NCBI GenBank assembly: GCA_963820375.1
Contig: CAWFZX010000013.1
Span: forward strand, 62,001 to 126,000
Direction of reading: 5' to 3'
DNA: 64,000 bases
Source: AWTP1-13 sp963820375
Lineage (GTDB): Bacteria > Pseudomonadota > Alphaproteobacteria > Rhizobiales > Hyphomicrobiaceae
This document shows positions 18,239 through 28,107 of this stretch, one piece after another. The number at the start of each line of letters is the position of its first letter. Position 1 is the stretch's first letter. Position numbers and translations under genes: made by a program. Below the pieces are notes generated by a model. That model was not told the DNA's origin. It saw only the letters and a list, made by a program, of their open reading frames with translations, and searched no databases.

Positions 18239-18916
18239 TCAGGCGCCGCGGCTGCGCCGGCGTGGCGATCCTGGCGCCTGCGGGCGCGCCTGAGCGGCAA
18301 GGGAGCCGGCGCCAGCGCCCTGTTTGGCAGGCTTTTCGCGCATGCTGTAATGATATTCCCGGTTTGGCCGCATGTCGGCAGCGGCCGCCAGGCGGTTTGA
18401 CATGTTGTAGAAGGCGGCCACGGCGGCGATGTCCCAGATCTCGCGATCGCTGAAACCCGCCGCCCGCAATCCCTGCCGATCGGCGCCGTCGATCTTGTCG
18501 GGCGCCTCCGTGAGCCTGACCGCAAAATCGAGCATGGCCTTTTGCCGTGCCGGCAGGTCGGCGGCGCGATAATTCTGGGCGATCAGTTCGCCGGCCTCCG
18601 GGTCGTTGGCGCGTTGGCGCACGGCGGCGCCGTGCGAGGTGAGACAGTAGTGGCAATGATTGACTGCACTGACCGCGACCGCGATCATTTCGCGCTCGAG
18701 CCGCGAGAGGCCGCTATCGCCCAGCATTAAATCGTCGGCCATCAGGATAAAGGCCTTGAGCTTGGCATTGTCAAAGGCGTAGGCCTGCAAGACGTTGGGC
18801 ACGAAGCCCAGCTTCTCACGGCACTTCTCGAAGTAGGCGGCAAGCTCCGGCTCGAGACGGGCCGGCGGGCCGAGCTCGAGTGCCGTGACGTCGTTTTTCG
18901 TGCGCATCGCTTTCAT
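18239..18916 (-). CDS. AhpD-like / carboxymuconolactone-decarboxylase-fold protein
   Basis: 225 residues. Contains AVSAVNHCHYCLTSHGAAVR, the CxxC-H redox motif of the AhpD-like family, and the helical segment FSDREIWDIAAVAAFYNMSNRL. These match the 'uncharacterised peroxidase-related' group, which probably reduces peroxides through the two cysteines. The last 30 residues are low-complexity Ala/Arg/Pro. It is divergent from gdh, with the two starts 124 bases apart. Confidence 0.82.
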   Translation of the reverse strand: MKAMRTKNDVTALELGPPARLEPELAAYFEKCREKLGFVPNVLQAYAFDNAKLKAFILMADDLMLGDSGLSRLEREMIAVAVSAVNHCHYCLTSHGAAVRQRANDPEAGELIAQNYRAADLPARQKAMLDFAVRLTEAPDKIDGADRQGLRAAGFSDREIWDIAAVAAFYNMSNRLAAAADMRPNREYHYSMREKPAKQGAGAGSLAAQARPQAPGSPRRRSRGA

Positions 18917-19040
18917 CCTCGAGCCACCTCGTTCACGCGTGCCCGCGACGATTGTGAACGAGTGATCATGCGCATTGTCAATCCCCGGTCAGCGGTCCAC
19001 ACTTCGCCGAAACTGGATTCCACACGCGAAAAGACGCGCC

Positions 19041-22000
19041 ATGTCGTTGCAAGCGGTAGCAAGCAAGGCCGGCACCATGCGGCAGGTGCTGAAGCTGCTG
19101 GCGGCGGATGCGCCGGCCGCAGCCTTCGCACAATTGCTGTTTGGGCGCGACGGCAACGACGGCCTCGACGGGCTCAAAGCCGATCGTCTCGCCGCACTCA
19201 CCCGCGACGCTCTCGAGTTCATCGCCAGAAAACCGAAGGCACAACACAAGGTCCGCATTCGCACCATAACGAGCGCTGACAATGGCGCGGCGCCCGGCCG
19301 CGCCGTGCTCGAGATCTTGAACGACGACATGCCTTTCCTGGTCGATTCAATCCTTGGCGAGTTGCAGGCCCACGGGCTGGGCGTGCTCGCCCTGCTGCAC
19401 CCCATCTTCAAGACCGAGCGCGACAGGTCCGGCCGTCTAAGCAAACTCCTCGGGCCGGGCGACCAAGGTTGGAACGATGGCCACCAGGAAAGTTACATCG
19501 CCGTTCACCTGCCGGCCGTGTCCGAGGCGGCCGGCAAGGCCGTCGTCGCCGCGATTTCGGCCATTCTGAGCGAAGTGCGCGTCGCGGTCAGCGACTGGTC
19601 AAAGATGCGACAACGGCTGGAGGCGGCCCGCGCCGAGCTCGAGAGCACCGCGGCCGGCATCCCCGCCGACCTGCAGCGAGAATCGCTCGCTTTCCTGCGC
19701 TGGCTGCTCGAGGACAATTTCACCTTCCTCGGCATGCGCGAATTCGAGATCGCCGGCGATCGCAAAACCGGCGATTTGGTGGCCCTGCCGGGTACCGGGC
19801 TCGGCGTCCTGCGCGACAGCACGCTCGAGGTGCTGCGGCGCGGCAGCGAGCTTCTCGCCATGACCCCGGAGATCCGGCGGTTCTTCTTTGCCCCTGCGCC
19901 ATTGATCATCACCAAGGCCAATGTGGTGAGCCGTGTCCATCGGCGGGTGCACATGGACTACATCGGCATCAAGACCTACCGCGCCGATGCGGCGCTCAAG
20001 GGAGAGCTGCGCCTCGTCGGCCTCTTCACCTCGCAGGCCTATGTTCGGCTGCCGAGCGAAATTCCGTTCTTGCGGCTGAAGGTCGAGAAGGTGCTGGCGG
20101 GCTCGGGCTATCCACCGGCCAGCCACGCCGGCAAGGCGCTCGCCAACATCCTCAACAGCTTTCCGCGCGATGAGCTCTTTCAGATTGGCGTCGAACGGCT
20201 GCAGCAGTGGGCCGAAGGCATCCTCGATCTGGAGACGCGGCCGCGCGTGCGCGTGTTTGCGCGCATCGATCGCTTCGATCGGTTTGTGTCGTTGCTCATC
20301 TATGCTCCGCGCGACCGCTACAATACCGGCGTCCGCGAGCGCATCGGTGCGCTGCTTGCACAGGTCTACCAGGGTCGCGTGTCCGCCTTCTATCCCTACT
20401 TTCCCGAAGGCCCGCTGGTGCGCGTGCAATTCATCATCGGGCGCTACCAAGGCAGCACGCCGAAGGTCGATCCGGTTTGGCTCGAACAGAAGATCGCCGA
20501 GATCATCCGCACCTGGGAGGACCGCCTGCAAGAGGCCATCGCCAAGCTGGGGCAGAGGGCTCCGGCGCTGGCGGCCAAGTACGGCAACGCCTTCCCGGCG
20601 GGCTACGCCGAGACCTTCCCGCCGGAGCGTGCGCTGCAGGACATCGAGCGCATCGAGCGGCTGGGACCGGAGCGGCCGATCGCGGTCGATTTCTATCGCT
20701 CGGCGACGGCGGCAAACCGCTGCCACGCCGCCGTCTATCGCTTCGGCGAGCCTATTGCCTTGTCGGAGCGCGTGCCGGTGCTGGAGAACCTGGGCTTTCG
20801 CGCCATCGATGAGCGCTCCTACCACCTGAGGCCACGCTTTGCCGACGCTGTGCTTGATGTCACGCTGCACGACATGCTGCTGGAAAGGGCGGACGGCGAG
20901 CCGATCGATTTTAAGGGTCACGACCGCCGGCTCGAAGGCTGCTTTTTGGCCGTCTGCCGCGGCGTCGCCGACAACGATGGCTTCAACCGCCTGATCGTGT
21001 CGGCGGGAGCGGAATGGCGCGAGGTCGCCGCCATCCGCGCTTACTGCGCCTACTTGCGCCAGCTCGGAACGCCCTTCGGGTTGCGCTATCTCGCCGATAC
21101 GCTCGACCGGCATGCCGGCCTGACGCGCGATCTCATCGAGCTGTTTCACCTGCGCTTCGACCCTGGCCGGCGGCTTGGTGTTGACGAGCGCAGGACCGCG
21201 GCGGAGCCAATCCGGCAGCGCATCGAGGGGGCTTTGGCCAACGTGCCGAGCCTCGATGAGGACCGTATCCTGCGCCAGCTTTTGAACCTGGTCATCGCCA
21301 CCGTGCGCACCAACTTCTACCAGCCGGACGCCAACGGCCAGCAATCGGAGGTGATCAGCTTCAAGTTCGACAGCAAACTCGTGGAAGCCGCACCGCATCC
21401 GCGTCCGTTTCGCGAGATCTGGGTGTACTGCCCACGCGTGGAGGGGATCCATCTGCGCTTTGCTGCGATCGCCCGGGGCGGCATCCGATGGTCGGATCGT
21501 GCACAGGATTTCCGTACCGAGGTCTTGGGGTTGGTGCGCGCGCAACTCGTCAAGAACGCCGTCATCGTACCCTCGGGCGCCAAGGGCGGCTTCCTACCCA
21601 AGCAGCTACCCCGCAACGCCAGCCGTGATGATCTGCAAAGGCAGGGCATCGCCGCCTACCGAACCTTCATTTCCGCGCTCCTCGACCTCACCGATAATCT
21701 GCAAGAGGGCAGGATCGTGCCGCCGCGCCAGGTCTTGCGCCACGACGGCGACGACCCTTATTTCGTGGTTGCCGCCGACAAGGGTACTGCGACCTTTTCC
21801 GACTTCGCCAACGAGATTTCTGCGCAGCACGATTTTTGGCTGGGCGATGCCTTCGCCTCGGGCGGCTCGCAGGGTTACGACCACAAGGGCATGGCGATCA
21901 CCGCGCGGGGCGCTTGGGTGTGCGTTGAGCGCCATTTCCGTGAGATGGACATCGATATCCAACGCCAGCCGTTCCGGGTGGTGGGCGTCGGCGATATGTC

Positions 22001-23969
22001 CGGTGACGTGTTTGGCAACGGCATGTTGCTCTCCCCGGCGATCCGATTGCTGGCGGCCTTCGACCACCGTGACATCTTCTGTGACCCCGATCCGGATCCG
22101 GCGGCAAGCCTCGCCGAGCGACAACGCCTTTTTAATCTGCCGCGTTCGAGCTGGCAGGACTATGACAGGAGCAAAATTTCCAGGGGTGGCGGAGTCTTTC
22201 CGCGCTCCTCGAAAGCCATTTCGCTGAGCCCCGAGATGCAGGCCGTCCTGGGCCTCAGCAGTGCCAGCCTGACAGCGAACGAGCTGATGCGTGCCATCCT
22301 CAAGTGCCAGACCGACCTCCTTTGGTTCGGCGGCATCGGCACCTTTGTGCGCGCCTCGACCGAGACCGATGCGGATGCCGGTGATCGTGCCAATGATGCC
22401 GTCCGCGTCAGCGCTGCCGAGCTGAGCGCCAAGGTCGTCGGCGAGGGCGCAAACCTCGGCATGACGCAGCGCGCGCGCATCGAGTTTGCGCAACGCGGTG
22501 GCCGTCTCAATACGGATTTCATCGACAATTCGGCGGGCGTGAACACATCCGACCAGGAGGTGAACATCAAGATCGCGCTGGGGCCGGCCAGCCGATCCGG
22601 CAAACTTTCCAGCGAGGACCGCAAACGCTTACTCGCTGCCATGACCGACGATGTGGCGGCCGGCTCGCTGTCCAACAACTACCAGCAGTCGCTGGCCTTG
22701 AGCCTCGCGCAGCGCAGCTGCGGCCGCGCCCTGCCCGACTATGCCCTGCTGCTCAATGCGCTGGAAGCGCGCGGGCTATTCGAGCGACGGCTTGAAGCGC
22801 TGCCGACCGACAAGGAGCTGGAAGAGCGCAGCCGCAGCGGCCGCGCACTCACACGCCCCGAATTGGCGGTGCTGCTTAGCTATGCCAAGATCGCGCTGGA
22901 GCGTGATCTCGTCTTGAGCACGGTGCCGGACGAGCCGTTGCTGGAAAGCTGGCTCACCGCCTATTTTCCCGCGGAGCTGCGCCGGCGCTTTCCGCAGGGC
23001 ATCTGCGGCCACAGCCTGCGCCGCGAAATCATCGCCACCAGCCTGACCAATGCCATCGTCAATCGCGGCGGGCCGGCAATGGCGGTACGGCTGGCGGATG
23101 AGACGCGGACGACAAGCGCGGATGTGGCCTTGGCGTTTCTGGCCGTGCGCGAGGTGTTCGAGCTGCCGGAACTTTGGCAACGGATCGACGCGCTCGACGG
23201 CAAGATTGGCGGCGAGCGGCAAATCGCGCTCTATCAGGCGACCCAAGAACTTGTGAACGCGCAGACCCTGTGGATGCTGCGCCATGGCATGGCCGGCGGC
23301 AAACTCGGCGACACGATCGCGCGGCATCGGCTGGGACTGGCTGCCCTCAAGCCGGTCCTTGCAGCCGTGCTGCCCGCGCGCTTGGCCAAGCAAATTGCCG
23401 AGCAGGCAAACCTGCTGGTGGCCGATGGCATCCCCAGCGAGCTGGCCGCCGATGTCGCCGCCCTCGATATTCTGCAGCTGTCGCCGGCGATCAATGAGGT
23501 GGCGCACGCCACCAACAGAGGGGTGCCGGAGGCGGCAGGCGTGTTCTTGCTGCTCGGCGATCGATTGCGTATCGCCGACCTCACCGCCAAGGCCGCCCGG
23601 ATTGCCACGCCCGACTACTACGACCGGCTTGCCGTGGCGCAAGCCTTGAACCAGCTAGGGACCTCGCAGGCCGATCTGGCCCGCGCGGCCATCCGTGCGG
23701 GCGGCGCGCAAACGATCGCGGCCTGGCTCGAGCGGCAGGGCCCCAGACTGGCGCGCGCCATCACCACGCTCGAGCAGATCTGCGGCGAAGATGAGCTGAC
23801 GTTGTCGCGCCTGCTGGTGGCGGCTGGGCAGCTGCAAGACGTTGCCAATGCCGCTAGTGCGGCCGCTCCTTCAGCAGCAGCCAGGCCGGCCCGAACACGG
23901 GGTCGTGGCAAATCCGCCGCCAGCGAAAACCGGCGGCCTCGTAAGCGCGCACCAGCATCTCCTGCTTGA
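19041..23969 (+). CDS. gdhB: NAD-specific glutamate dehydrogenase, large (about 180 kDa) class
   Basis: 1642 residues from the ATG at 19041; the open frame extends to a TTG at 18975 that I reject. The enzyme oxidatively deaminates glutamate to 2-oxoglutarate and ammonium. The long N-terminal half carries ACT-like regulatory modules. The catalytic domain starts with RGGIRWSDRAQDFRTEVLGL (near residue 811) and PSGAKGGFLPKQ (near 845), the glycine-rich substrate segments of this class. The nucleotide-binding region has VGVGDMSGDVFGNGMLLSP. Length matches the roughly 1600-residue class common in proteobacteria. The final 20-odd residues are Ala/Arg/Lys-rich and overlap the convergent GNAT gene by 116 bases. 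Confidence 0.95.
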   Translation: MSLQAVASKAGTMRQVLKLLAADAPAAAFAQLLFGRDGNDGLDGLKADRLAALTRDALEFIARKPKAQHKVRIRTITSADNGAAPGRAVLEILNDDMPFLVDSILGELQAHGLGVLALLHPIFKTERDRSGRLSKLLGPGDQGWNDGHQESYIAVHLPAVSEAAGKAVVAAISAILSEVRVAVSDWSKMRQRLEAARAELESTAAGIPADLQRESLAFLRWLLEDNFTFLGMREFEIAGDRKTGDLVALPGTGLGVLRDSTLEVLRRGSELLAMTPEIRRFFFAPAPLIITKANVVSRVHRRVHMDYIGIKTYRADAALKGELRLVGLFTSQAYVRLPSEIPFLRLKVEKVLAGSGYPPASHAGKALANILNSFPRDELFQIGVERLQQWAEGILDLETRPRVRVFARIDRFDRFVSLLIYAPRDRYNTGVRERIGALLAQVYQGRVSAFYPYFPEGPLVRVQFIIGRYQGSTPKVDPVWLEQKIAEIIRTWEDRLQEAIAKLGQRAPALAAKYGNAFPAGYAETFPPERALQDIERIERLGPERPIAVDFYRSATAANRCHAAVYRFGEPIALSERVPVLENLGFRAIDERSYHLRPRFADAVLDVTLHDMLLERADGEPIDFKGHDRRLEGCFLAVCRGVADNDGFNRLIVSAGAEWREVAAIRAYCAYLRQLGTPFGLRYLADTLDRHAGLTRDLIELFHLRFDPGRRLGVDERRTAAEPIRQRIEGALANVPSLDEDRILRQLLNLVIATVRTNFYQPDANGQQSEVISFKFDSKLVEAAPHPRPFREIWVYCPRVEGIHLRFAAIARGGIRWSDRAQDFRTEVLGLVRAQLVKNAVIVPSGAKGGFLPKQLPRNASRDDLQRQGIAAYRTFISALLDLTDNLQEGRIVPPRQVLRHDGDDPYFVVAADKGTATFSDFANEISAQHDFWLGDAFASGGSQGYDHKGMAITARGAWVCVERHFREMDIDIQRQPFRVVGVGDMSGDVFGNGMLLSPAIRLLAAFDHRDIFCDPDPDPAASLAERQRLFNLPRSSWQDYDRSKISRGGGVFPRSSKAISLSPEMQAVLGLSSASLTANELMRAILKCQTDLLWFGGIGTFVRASTETDADAGDRANDAVRVSAAELSAKVVGEGANLGMTQRARIEFAQRGGRLNTDFIDNSAGVNTSDQEVNIKIALGPASRSGKLSSEDRKRLLAAMTDDVAAGSLSNNYQQSLALSLAQRSCGRALPDYALLLNALEARGLFERRLEALPTDKELEERSRSGRALTRPELAVLLSYAKIALERDLVLSTVPDEPLLESWLTAYFPAELRRRFPQGICGHSLRREIIATSLTNAIVNRGGPAMAVRLADETRTTSADVALAFLAVREVFELPELWQRIDALDGKIGGERQIALYQATQELVNAQTLWMLRHGMAGGKLGDTIARHRLGLAALKPVLAAVLPARLAKQIAEQANLLVADGIPSELAADVAALDILQLSPAINEVAHATNRGVPEAAGVFLLLGDRLRIADLTAKAARIATPDYYDRLAVAQALNQLGTSQADLARAAIRAGGAQTIAAWLERQGPRLARAITTLEQICGEDELTLSRLLVAAGQLQDVANAASAAAPSAAARPARTRGRGKSAASENRRPRKRAPASPA

Positions 23970-24369
23970 TCAAAACCAGGCCCGAGCAGGCGACGGCGAG
24001 CGTGGTTGCGAAAACCTCCTGCGCAAGCAGTGCCGGGATGGCGGCCAGGACCGCACGGCCGCGCTGCCGCGCCGGCGCGATCCAGAACTGCGTGTCCCAG
24101 GTTCCCGGCAGGATCTCCGGAGCTCGGGCGCCGGCGCCCAGACCGGTTTCAATGGCCTGGGCGTAGCCGATCGGCGTTCCCTCGCAGATGACGATGCGGC
24201 ACAGCGCCGTCTGACTGATACGGGCGAGCGTGATCTCGGCTTCTGCGCTGGCGCGATTACCCCAGCAGGCTTGCAGCGCCGGATCCTTGAGCCAGCGGCG
24301 GATCATGAACCCATCTTCGGCCGTCGCTGGCCGCAGCCGCATAGCCGTTGACACCTGCGCTTGGGCCAT
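23854..24369 (-). CDS. GNAT-type N-acetyltransferase
   Basis: 171 residues. MRLRPATAEDGFMIRRWLKD is a typical GNAT first strand and helix. QFWIAPARQRGRAVLAAIPA occupies the acetyl-CoA loop position, and YEAAGFRW the usual C-terminal 'Y...GF' element. The substrate is not predictable. The start lies 7 bases downstream of the purH stop in the same direction, so it is probably co-transcribed with purH. Its last 116 bases overlap the end of gdh on the opposite strand. Confidence 0.7.
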   Translation of the reverse strand: MAQAQVSTAMRLRPATAEDGFMIRRWLKDPALQACWGNRASAEAEITLARISQTALCRIVICEGTPIGYAQAIETGLGAGARAPEILPGTWDTQFWIAPARQRGRAVLAAIPALLAQEVFATTLAVACSGLVLIKQEMLVRAYEAAGFRWRRICHDPVFGPAWLLLKERPH

Positions 24370-24375
24370 TGCCGA

Positions 24376-25968
24376 TCAATGCCGGAAGTGGCGCACGCCG
24401 GTGAACACCATCGCCAGGCCATGCGCATCGGCGGCGGCGATCACCTCCTGGTCGCGCATCGACCCACCGGGCTGGATCACGGCGGTCGCGCCGGCCTCGG
24501 CCGCCGCCAGCAGCCCGTCTGCAAAGGGAAAGAACGCATCCGAAGCCACCACCGAGCCCTTGGTCAGGGTCTCGCTCAGGCCAGCCGCCCTGGCGGCCTC
24601 TTGCGCTTTCAAGGCCGCGATCCGGGCGCTGTCGACGCGGCTCATCTGGCCGGCGCCGATCCCCACGGTGGCGGCCTCCTTGGCGTAGACGATGGCATTG
24701 GATTTGACGTGTTTGGCCACCTTGAAGGCGAATTTCAGGTCGGCCAGCTCACGCGCCGTCGGCTGCCGCTTGGTCACGACCTTGAGTTCCAGATCATCGA
24801 CGATGGTATTGTCGCGCCCCTGCAGCAGGAAGCCGCCGGAAAGCGAGCGAAAGGTGATGTCGGATCGGCGCGGATCCGGCAGCGCGCCGGTGGTGAGCAA
24901 GCGCAGGTTCTTTTTGCCGGCAAAAATCGCCTTCGCTTCCGCGGTTGCCTCGGGCGCGATCACCACCTCGGTGAAAATGCCCGTGATCTCTGCCGCGGTG
25001 GCAGCATCAATCACGCCGTTGAGGGCGATGATGCCCCCGAAGGCGCTGACGGGATCGCAGCGCAGCGCCTTGCGATAGCCCTCGATCAGCGAGGCGCCGG
25101 TGCCGACGCCGCATGGATTGGCGTGCTTGATGATGGCGACCGTGGCTGCGGAAAGGGGATCGAACTCGGCCACCAGCTCGAGGGCGGCATCCGTGTCGGC
25201 AAGGTTGTTGTAGGAAAGCTCCTTGCCCTGGTGCTGCACGATGGTGGCTATTCCCGGACGACGCTCCGCGGTGGTGTAGAAAGCGGCGCGCTGGTGCGGG
25301 TTTTCACCGTAGCGCAGCTCCTGAGCAAGTTTGCCCCCGAATGCGCGCCAGGCCGGCAGCCGTTCTTCCAGCACATCGGCGAACCAGCCGCTGATTGCCG
25401 CATCGTAGGCAGCGGTGCGTGCAAAGGCCTTGGCCGCCAGGGTCTTGCGTAGCGCCGCGCTGGTGGCACCCGCCCCGCCCCGCATCTCCTTAAGAACCAG
25501 TGCATAGTCCTCAGGATCGACGACCACGGTAACAGCGGCGTGGTTCTTGGCTGCCGCCCGGATCATGGCCGGTCCGCCGATGTCAATATTTTCGATGCAG
25601 TCCGCGAACGGCGCCCCTTGCGCGACGCTGGCCTCGAACGGGTAGAGGTTGACGACCAAGAGGTCGATGGCGGCGATGCCATGCGCCGCGGCCGCGGCCT
25701 GATGCTCAGCCTTGCCGCGGATGGCGAGCAGCCCGCCGTGCACCTTGGGATGCAGCGTTTTCAGGCGGCCATCCATCAGCTCGGGAAAGCCAGTATACTG
25801 AGAAATATCCTGGACGGCGAGACCCGCATCCTTGAGGGCGCTGGCGGTGCCACCGGTCGAAAGGATTTCGACGCCCTGGGCGGCAAGACCGCGAGCAAAC
25901 TCGACCAGACCGCTCTTGTCCGAAACCGAGATCAGCGCACGCCCGATCTTGCTGGCCGTGTCTGTCAT
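24376..25968 (-). CDS. purH: Bifunctional AICAR transformylase / IMP cyclohydrolase
   Basis: Catalyses the last two steps of IMP synthesis. 530 residues from ATG 25968. The first in-frame start (26013) would add residues not seen in PurH. The N-terminal MGS-like cyclohydrolase domain starts RALISVSDKSGLVEFARGLA and has ILSTGGTA. The AICARFT domain contains AIIKHANPCGVGTG and ends with GSMRDQEVIAAADAHGLAMV. Length and motifs are complete. It is third in the leftward rsmB-heparinase-purH order, conserved in many alphaproteobacteria, although nothing here suggests a metabolic link among them. Confidence 0.96.
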   Translation of the reverse strand: MTDTASKIGRALISVSDKSGLVEFARGLAAQGVEILSTGGTASALKDAGLAVQDISQYTGFPELMDGRLKTLHPKVHGGLLAIRGKAEHQAAAAAHGIAAIDLLVVNLYPFEASVAQGAPFADCIENIDIGGPAMIRAAAKNHAAVTVVVDPEDYALVLKEMRGGAGATSAALRKTLAAKAFARTAAYDAAISGWFADVLEERLPAWRAFGGKLAQELRYGENPHQRAAFYTTAERRPGIATIVQHQGKELSYNNLADTDAALELVAEFDPLSAATVAIIKHANPCGVGTGASLIEGYRKALRCDPVSAFGGIIALNGVIDAATAAEITGIFTEVVIAPEATAEAKAIFAGKKNLRLLTTGALPDPRRSDITFRSLSGGFLLQGRDNTIVDDLELKVVTKRQPTARELADLKFAFKVAKHVKSNAIVYAKEAATVGIGAGQMSRVDSARIAALKAQEAARAAGLSETLTKGSVVASDAFFPFADGLLAAAEAGATAVIQPGGSMRDQEVIAAADAHGLAMVFTGVRHFRH

Positions 25969-26144
25969 AGGCGGTCGTTTCCCATTGCTTGGCCCATCGG
26001 TTGGGAAGGGCAATACCCAGCTGGCGTCGGCGCGCGCTTAGCATGGAACGGACATGAGCAACAGGCGGTGCGCTGCCGGCGGGCAGGGCCCCTGTTTGTC
26101 AGATCCACGTGTGCGAGGCGCTTTTTTGTCAGGCCCCTCGCTTG

Positions 26145-28034
26145 TCAGGCGCCATCCTTGTCAAGGGAGGCCTCGGCTTTGCCCTCGTCAGGGGCGGCCG
26201 TGCCCTCCGCCGTTGCTAGTCTTTCCGCCAGGGATTGCGCCATCGCTGTCGCCGCTTGAGCGCCGTGCTGACGCCCCGGCGGCATGCGCTCGATCTCCCA
26301 GGCGACCTTGGCTTCACCATGGCAGGCAGCCCGCAGCACCAGTTGCTGGGCGGGGCGGGGACCCAAAGCGCCGGCGTTATGCACACTGGCCTCGATCGTC
26401 AGCGCGCCGCCCAGCGCCGACAGCCGCCAGTGCTCGCCGGACTTAAAAACGAGGTCGGCGCTGTCGGGTCCTCGGCCGGGCCAGACTTCCACGTCCGGAT
26501 GCACGTGGAAATGCACGGCAAAGGGCACGTCCCAGGCAAAGCGCAGCACGCCCTTGGCCGGCGCCAGGCCATCGCTGCCTCGCAGTTTGCTGCCGTCGGC
26601 ATCGAGGCGCAGGCAGCGCGTGTGCAGCAGGCCCCAACGCCCGACGTAACCGTCGTGCGCGGCCTCCAACACAAGCCCGCCCTCGTCCTCACTGACGCTG
26701 CAGCTCACGCGATCGGGATGCTCGATGGACAAGGCGCCCCGCTGCGGGCCGCGACGGGCAAGCCTGGAGGAGGACTGCTCCTTGACGCAAAGGGTGTTAT
26801 GGCTCGCCGTCGCGCGCGCTGCCGCGCGCAAGCCGGGCGCACACAAGGCGGGAACACCGTTGTTGACGAACAGCGGCTGGCCGCCCACGCTCAATTCGAA
26901 AGACAGGCAGCCGGCGTGGGCGGTTTGTGCAACCGCGAGCGGCGGAGGGGTGCCGACATCGATCACAACGATGGTGGCCCCGCGCTCAAGGCGCGCGTAT
27001 GCCGATGGCGCTGCGAGGGCGGGCAGCGCACCCACTCCCTTGTCATAGGCCAACACGGTTGCCAGCGCATCGCGATCCGTTGCACCGACGCCGTTGAAGC
27101 GCGCCAGACTTCCGTCCCCCAGGCGCAAATGGCGCAGCATGGGCACCATCTGCCCGAGCGCACGCAGCAGGGCGGGGTTGGGTGTCAAGCCGCGCACCAG
27201 GAAGCACTGGCGCAGCGGCAAGAGATCCAGCACCAGCTCCACACAGGTTTGCGGGTTGCGGCCGATATGGCCGCCATCGGCGAGGATCTGGCGCTCAATT
27301 TCTGCGGCAAGCAGCTTGTCCGAGCGCTTCAGTTGCCGATCGTGTCCGGCTATGCACACGTCGGCAAGCACCAGGCCGACCAGGGCCAACAGCTTGCTAT
27401 AGCCCTCGGGCGCGTTTTGCCAGGCGGCGGCGAGATAGGTGGTTTGCCGCTGCAAGCTGCGCAACACGGTGGCGTAAAACCTGTGGTCGGCCCCGTCGAG
27501 CAGCAGAGCCGAATGCGCCAGCCAGGACATCAAGCGACGGCCCGTGACCTCCGGCGCCCAGGCGCGAAGCTTGTCCCGGTAGCCCTCCTGCAACCAGTCC
27601 TGAACCAACCGGCGGGCCAGCAGCTCGGTCTCTTCCGATCTGGCGGCCTCGAGATGGCGCAACCAAGCAAAGCCGTGCAGCTCGCGCGCCCATTCCTCGC
27701 TTGCCCGGCTGCGCGCAAACGGCGAATGGCCCGCAAGATCGGCGATTTCGCCGGCAAGACCGAAGTTGCCAACCCGCAACTCATCGACGAAACTCGGATC
27801 CGCGACCCGCAAGTCCGGAGGTGCCATCAAAAGTTCGTCCGCCACCGACCGGCGCGGTGGCCAGGACATCAGCTCCGATCGGCGCACATACGCCAGCATC
27901 TGGCTGCGGGCACGGTCGACGGCCAGCAGCGTGCGCCCGACTTTCTCGCGGGTAGCCAAACTGGCATGCAATCGAGACCATCGCGACGGCTGCGCCGACA
28001 CCGGGGCCGAGCGCTCCGGGGAGGAGTTGTGCAT
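26145..28034 (-). CDS. Heparinase II/III family protein
   Basis: 629 residues from ATG 28034. The N-terminal half is an alpha-helical barrel (segments such as LRHLEAARSEETELLARRLV and GWLAHSALLLDGADHRFYAT-like). The C-terminal half is a beta-rich heparinase II/III-like domain, with ATASHNTLCVKEQSSSRL containing the conserved 'SHNT' and GYVGRWGLLHTRCL nearby. I see no signal peptide. Homologues between rsmB and purH are widespread in alphaproteobacteria, which do not make heparin; their natural substrate is unknown to me. A role on a uronic-acid-containing surface glycan is only inference. Confidence 0.85.
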   Translation of the reverse strand: MHNSSPERSAPVSAQPSRWSRLHASLATREKVGRTLLAVDRARSQMLAYVRRSELMSWPPRRSVADELLMAPPDLRVADPSFVDELRVGNFGLAGEIADLAGHSPFARSRASEEWARELHGFAWLRHLEAARSEETELLARRLVQDWLQEGYRDKLRAWAPEVTGRRLMSWLAHSALLLDGADHRFYATVLRSLQRQTTYLAAAWQNAPEGYSKLLALVGLVLADVCIAGHDRQLKRSDKLLAAEIERQILADGGHIGRNPQTCVELVLDLLPLRQCFLVRGLTPNPALLRALGQMVPMLRHLRLGDGSLARFNGVGATDRDALATVLAYDKGVGALPALAAPSAYARLERGATIVVIDVGTPPPLAVAQTAHAGCLSFELSVGGQPLFVNNGVPALCAPGLRAAARATASHNTLCVKEQSSSRLARRGPQRGALSIEHPDRVSCSVSEDEGGLVLEAAHDGYVGRWGLLHTRCLRLDADGSKLRGSDGLAPAKGVLRFAWDVPFAVHFHVHPDVEVWPGRGPDSADLVFKSGEHWRLSALGGALTIEASVHNAGALGPRPAQQLVLRAACHGEAKVAWEIERMPPGRQHGAQAATAMAQSLAERLATAEGTAAPDEGKAEASLDKDGA

Positions 28035-28107
28035 GTCGCTCGGTTAACTCGGCAGCGCACGCCAGACAAGGCCAAGCCATGGAAAGGTTGTGGGTGGCCG
28101 CCACGGC

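Noticed and set aside
19599..21545. 648-codon open frame on the minus strand
   Set aside because: Lies wholly antisense to the well-supported NAD-glutamate dehydrogenase. Its translation has no motifs, and it arises from GC-rich third positions.
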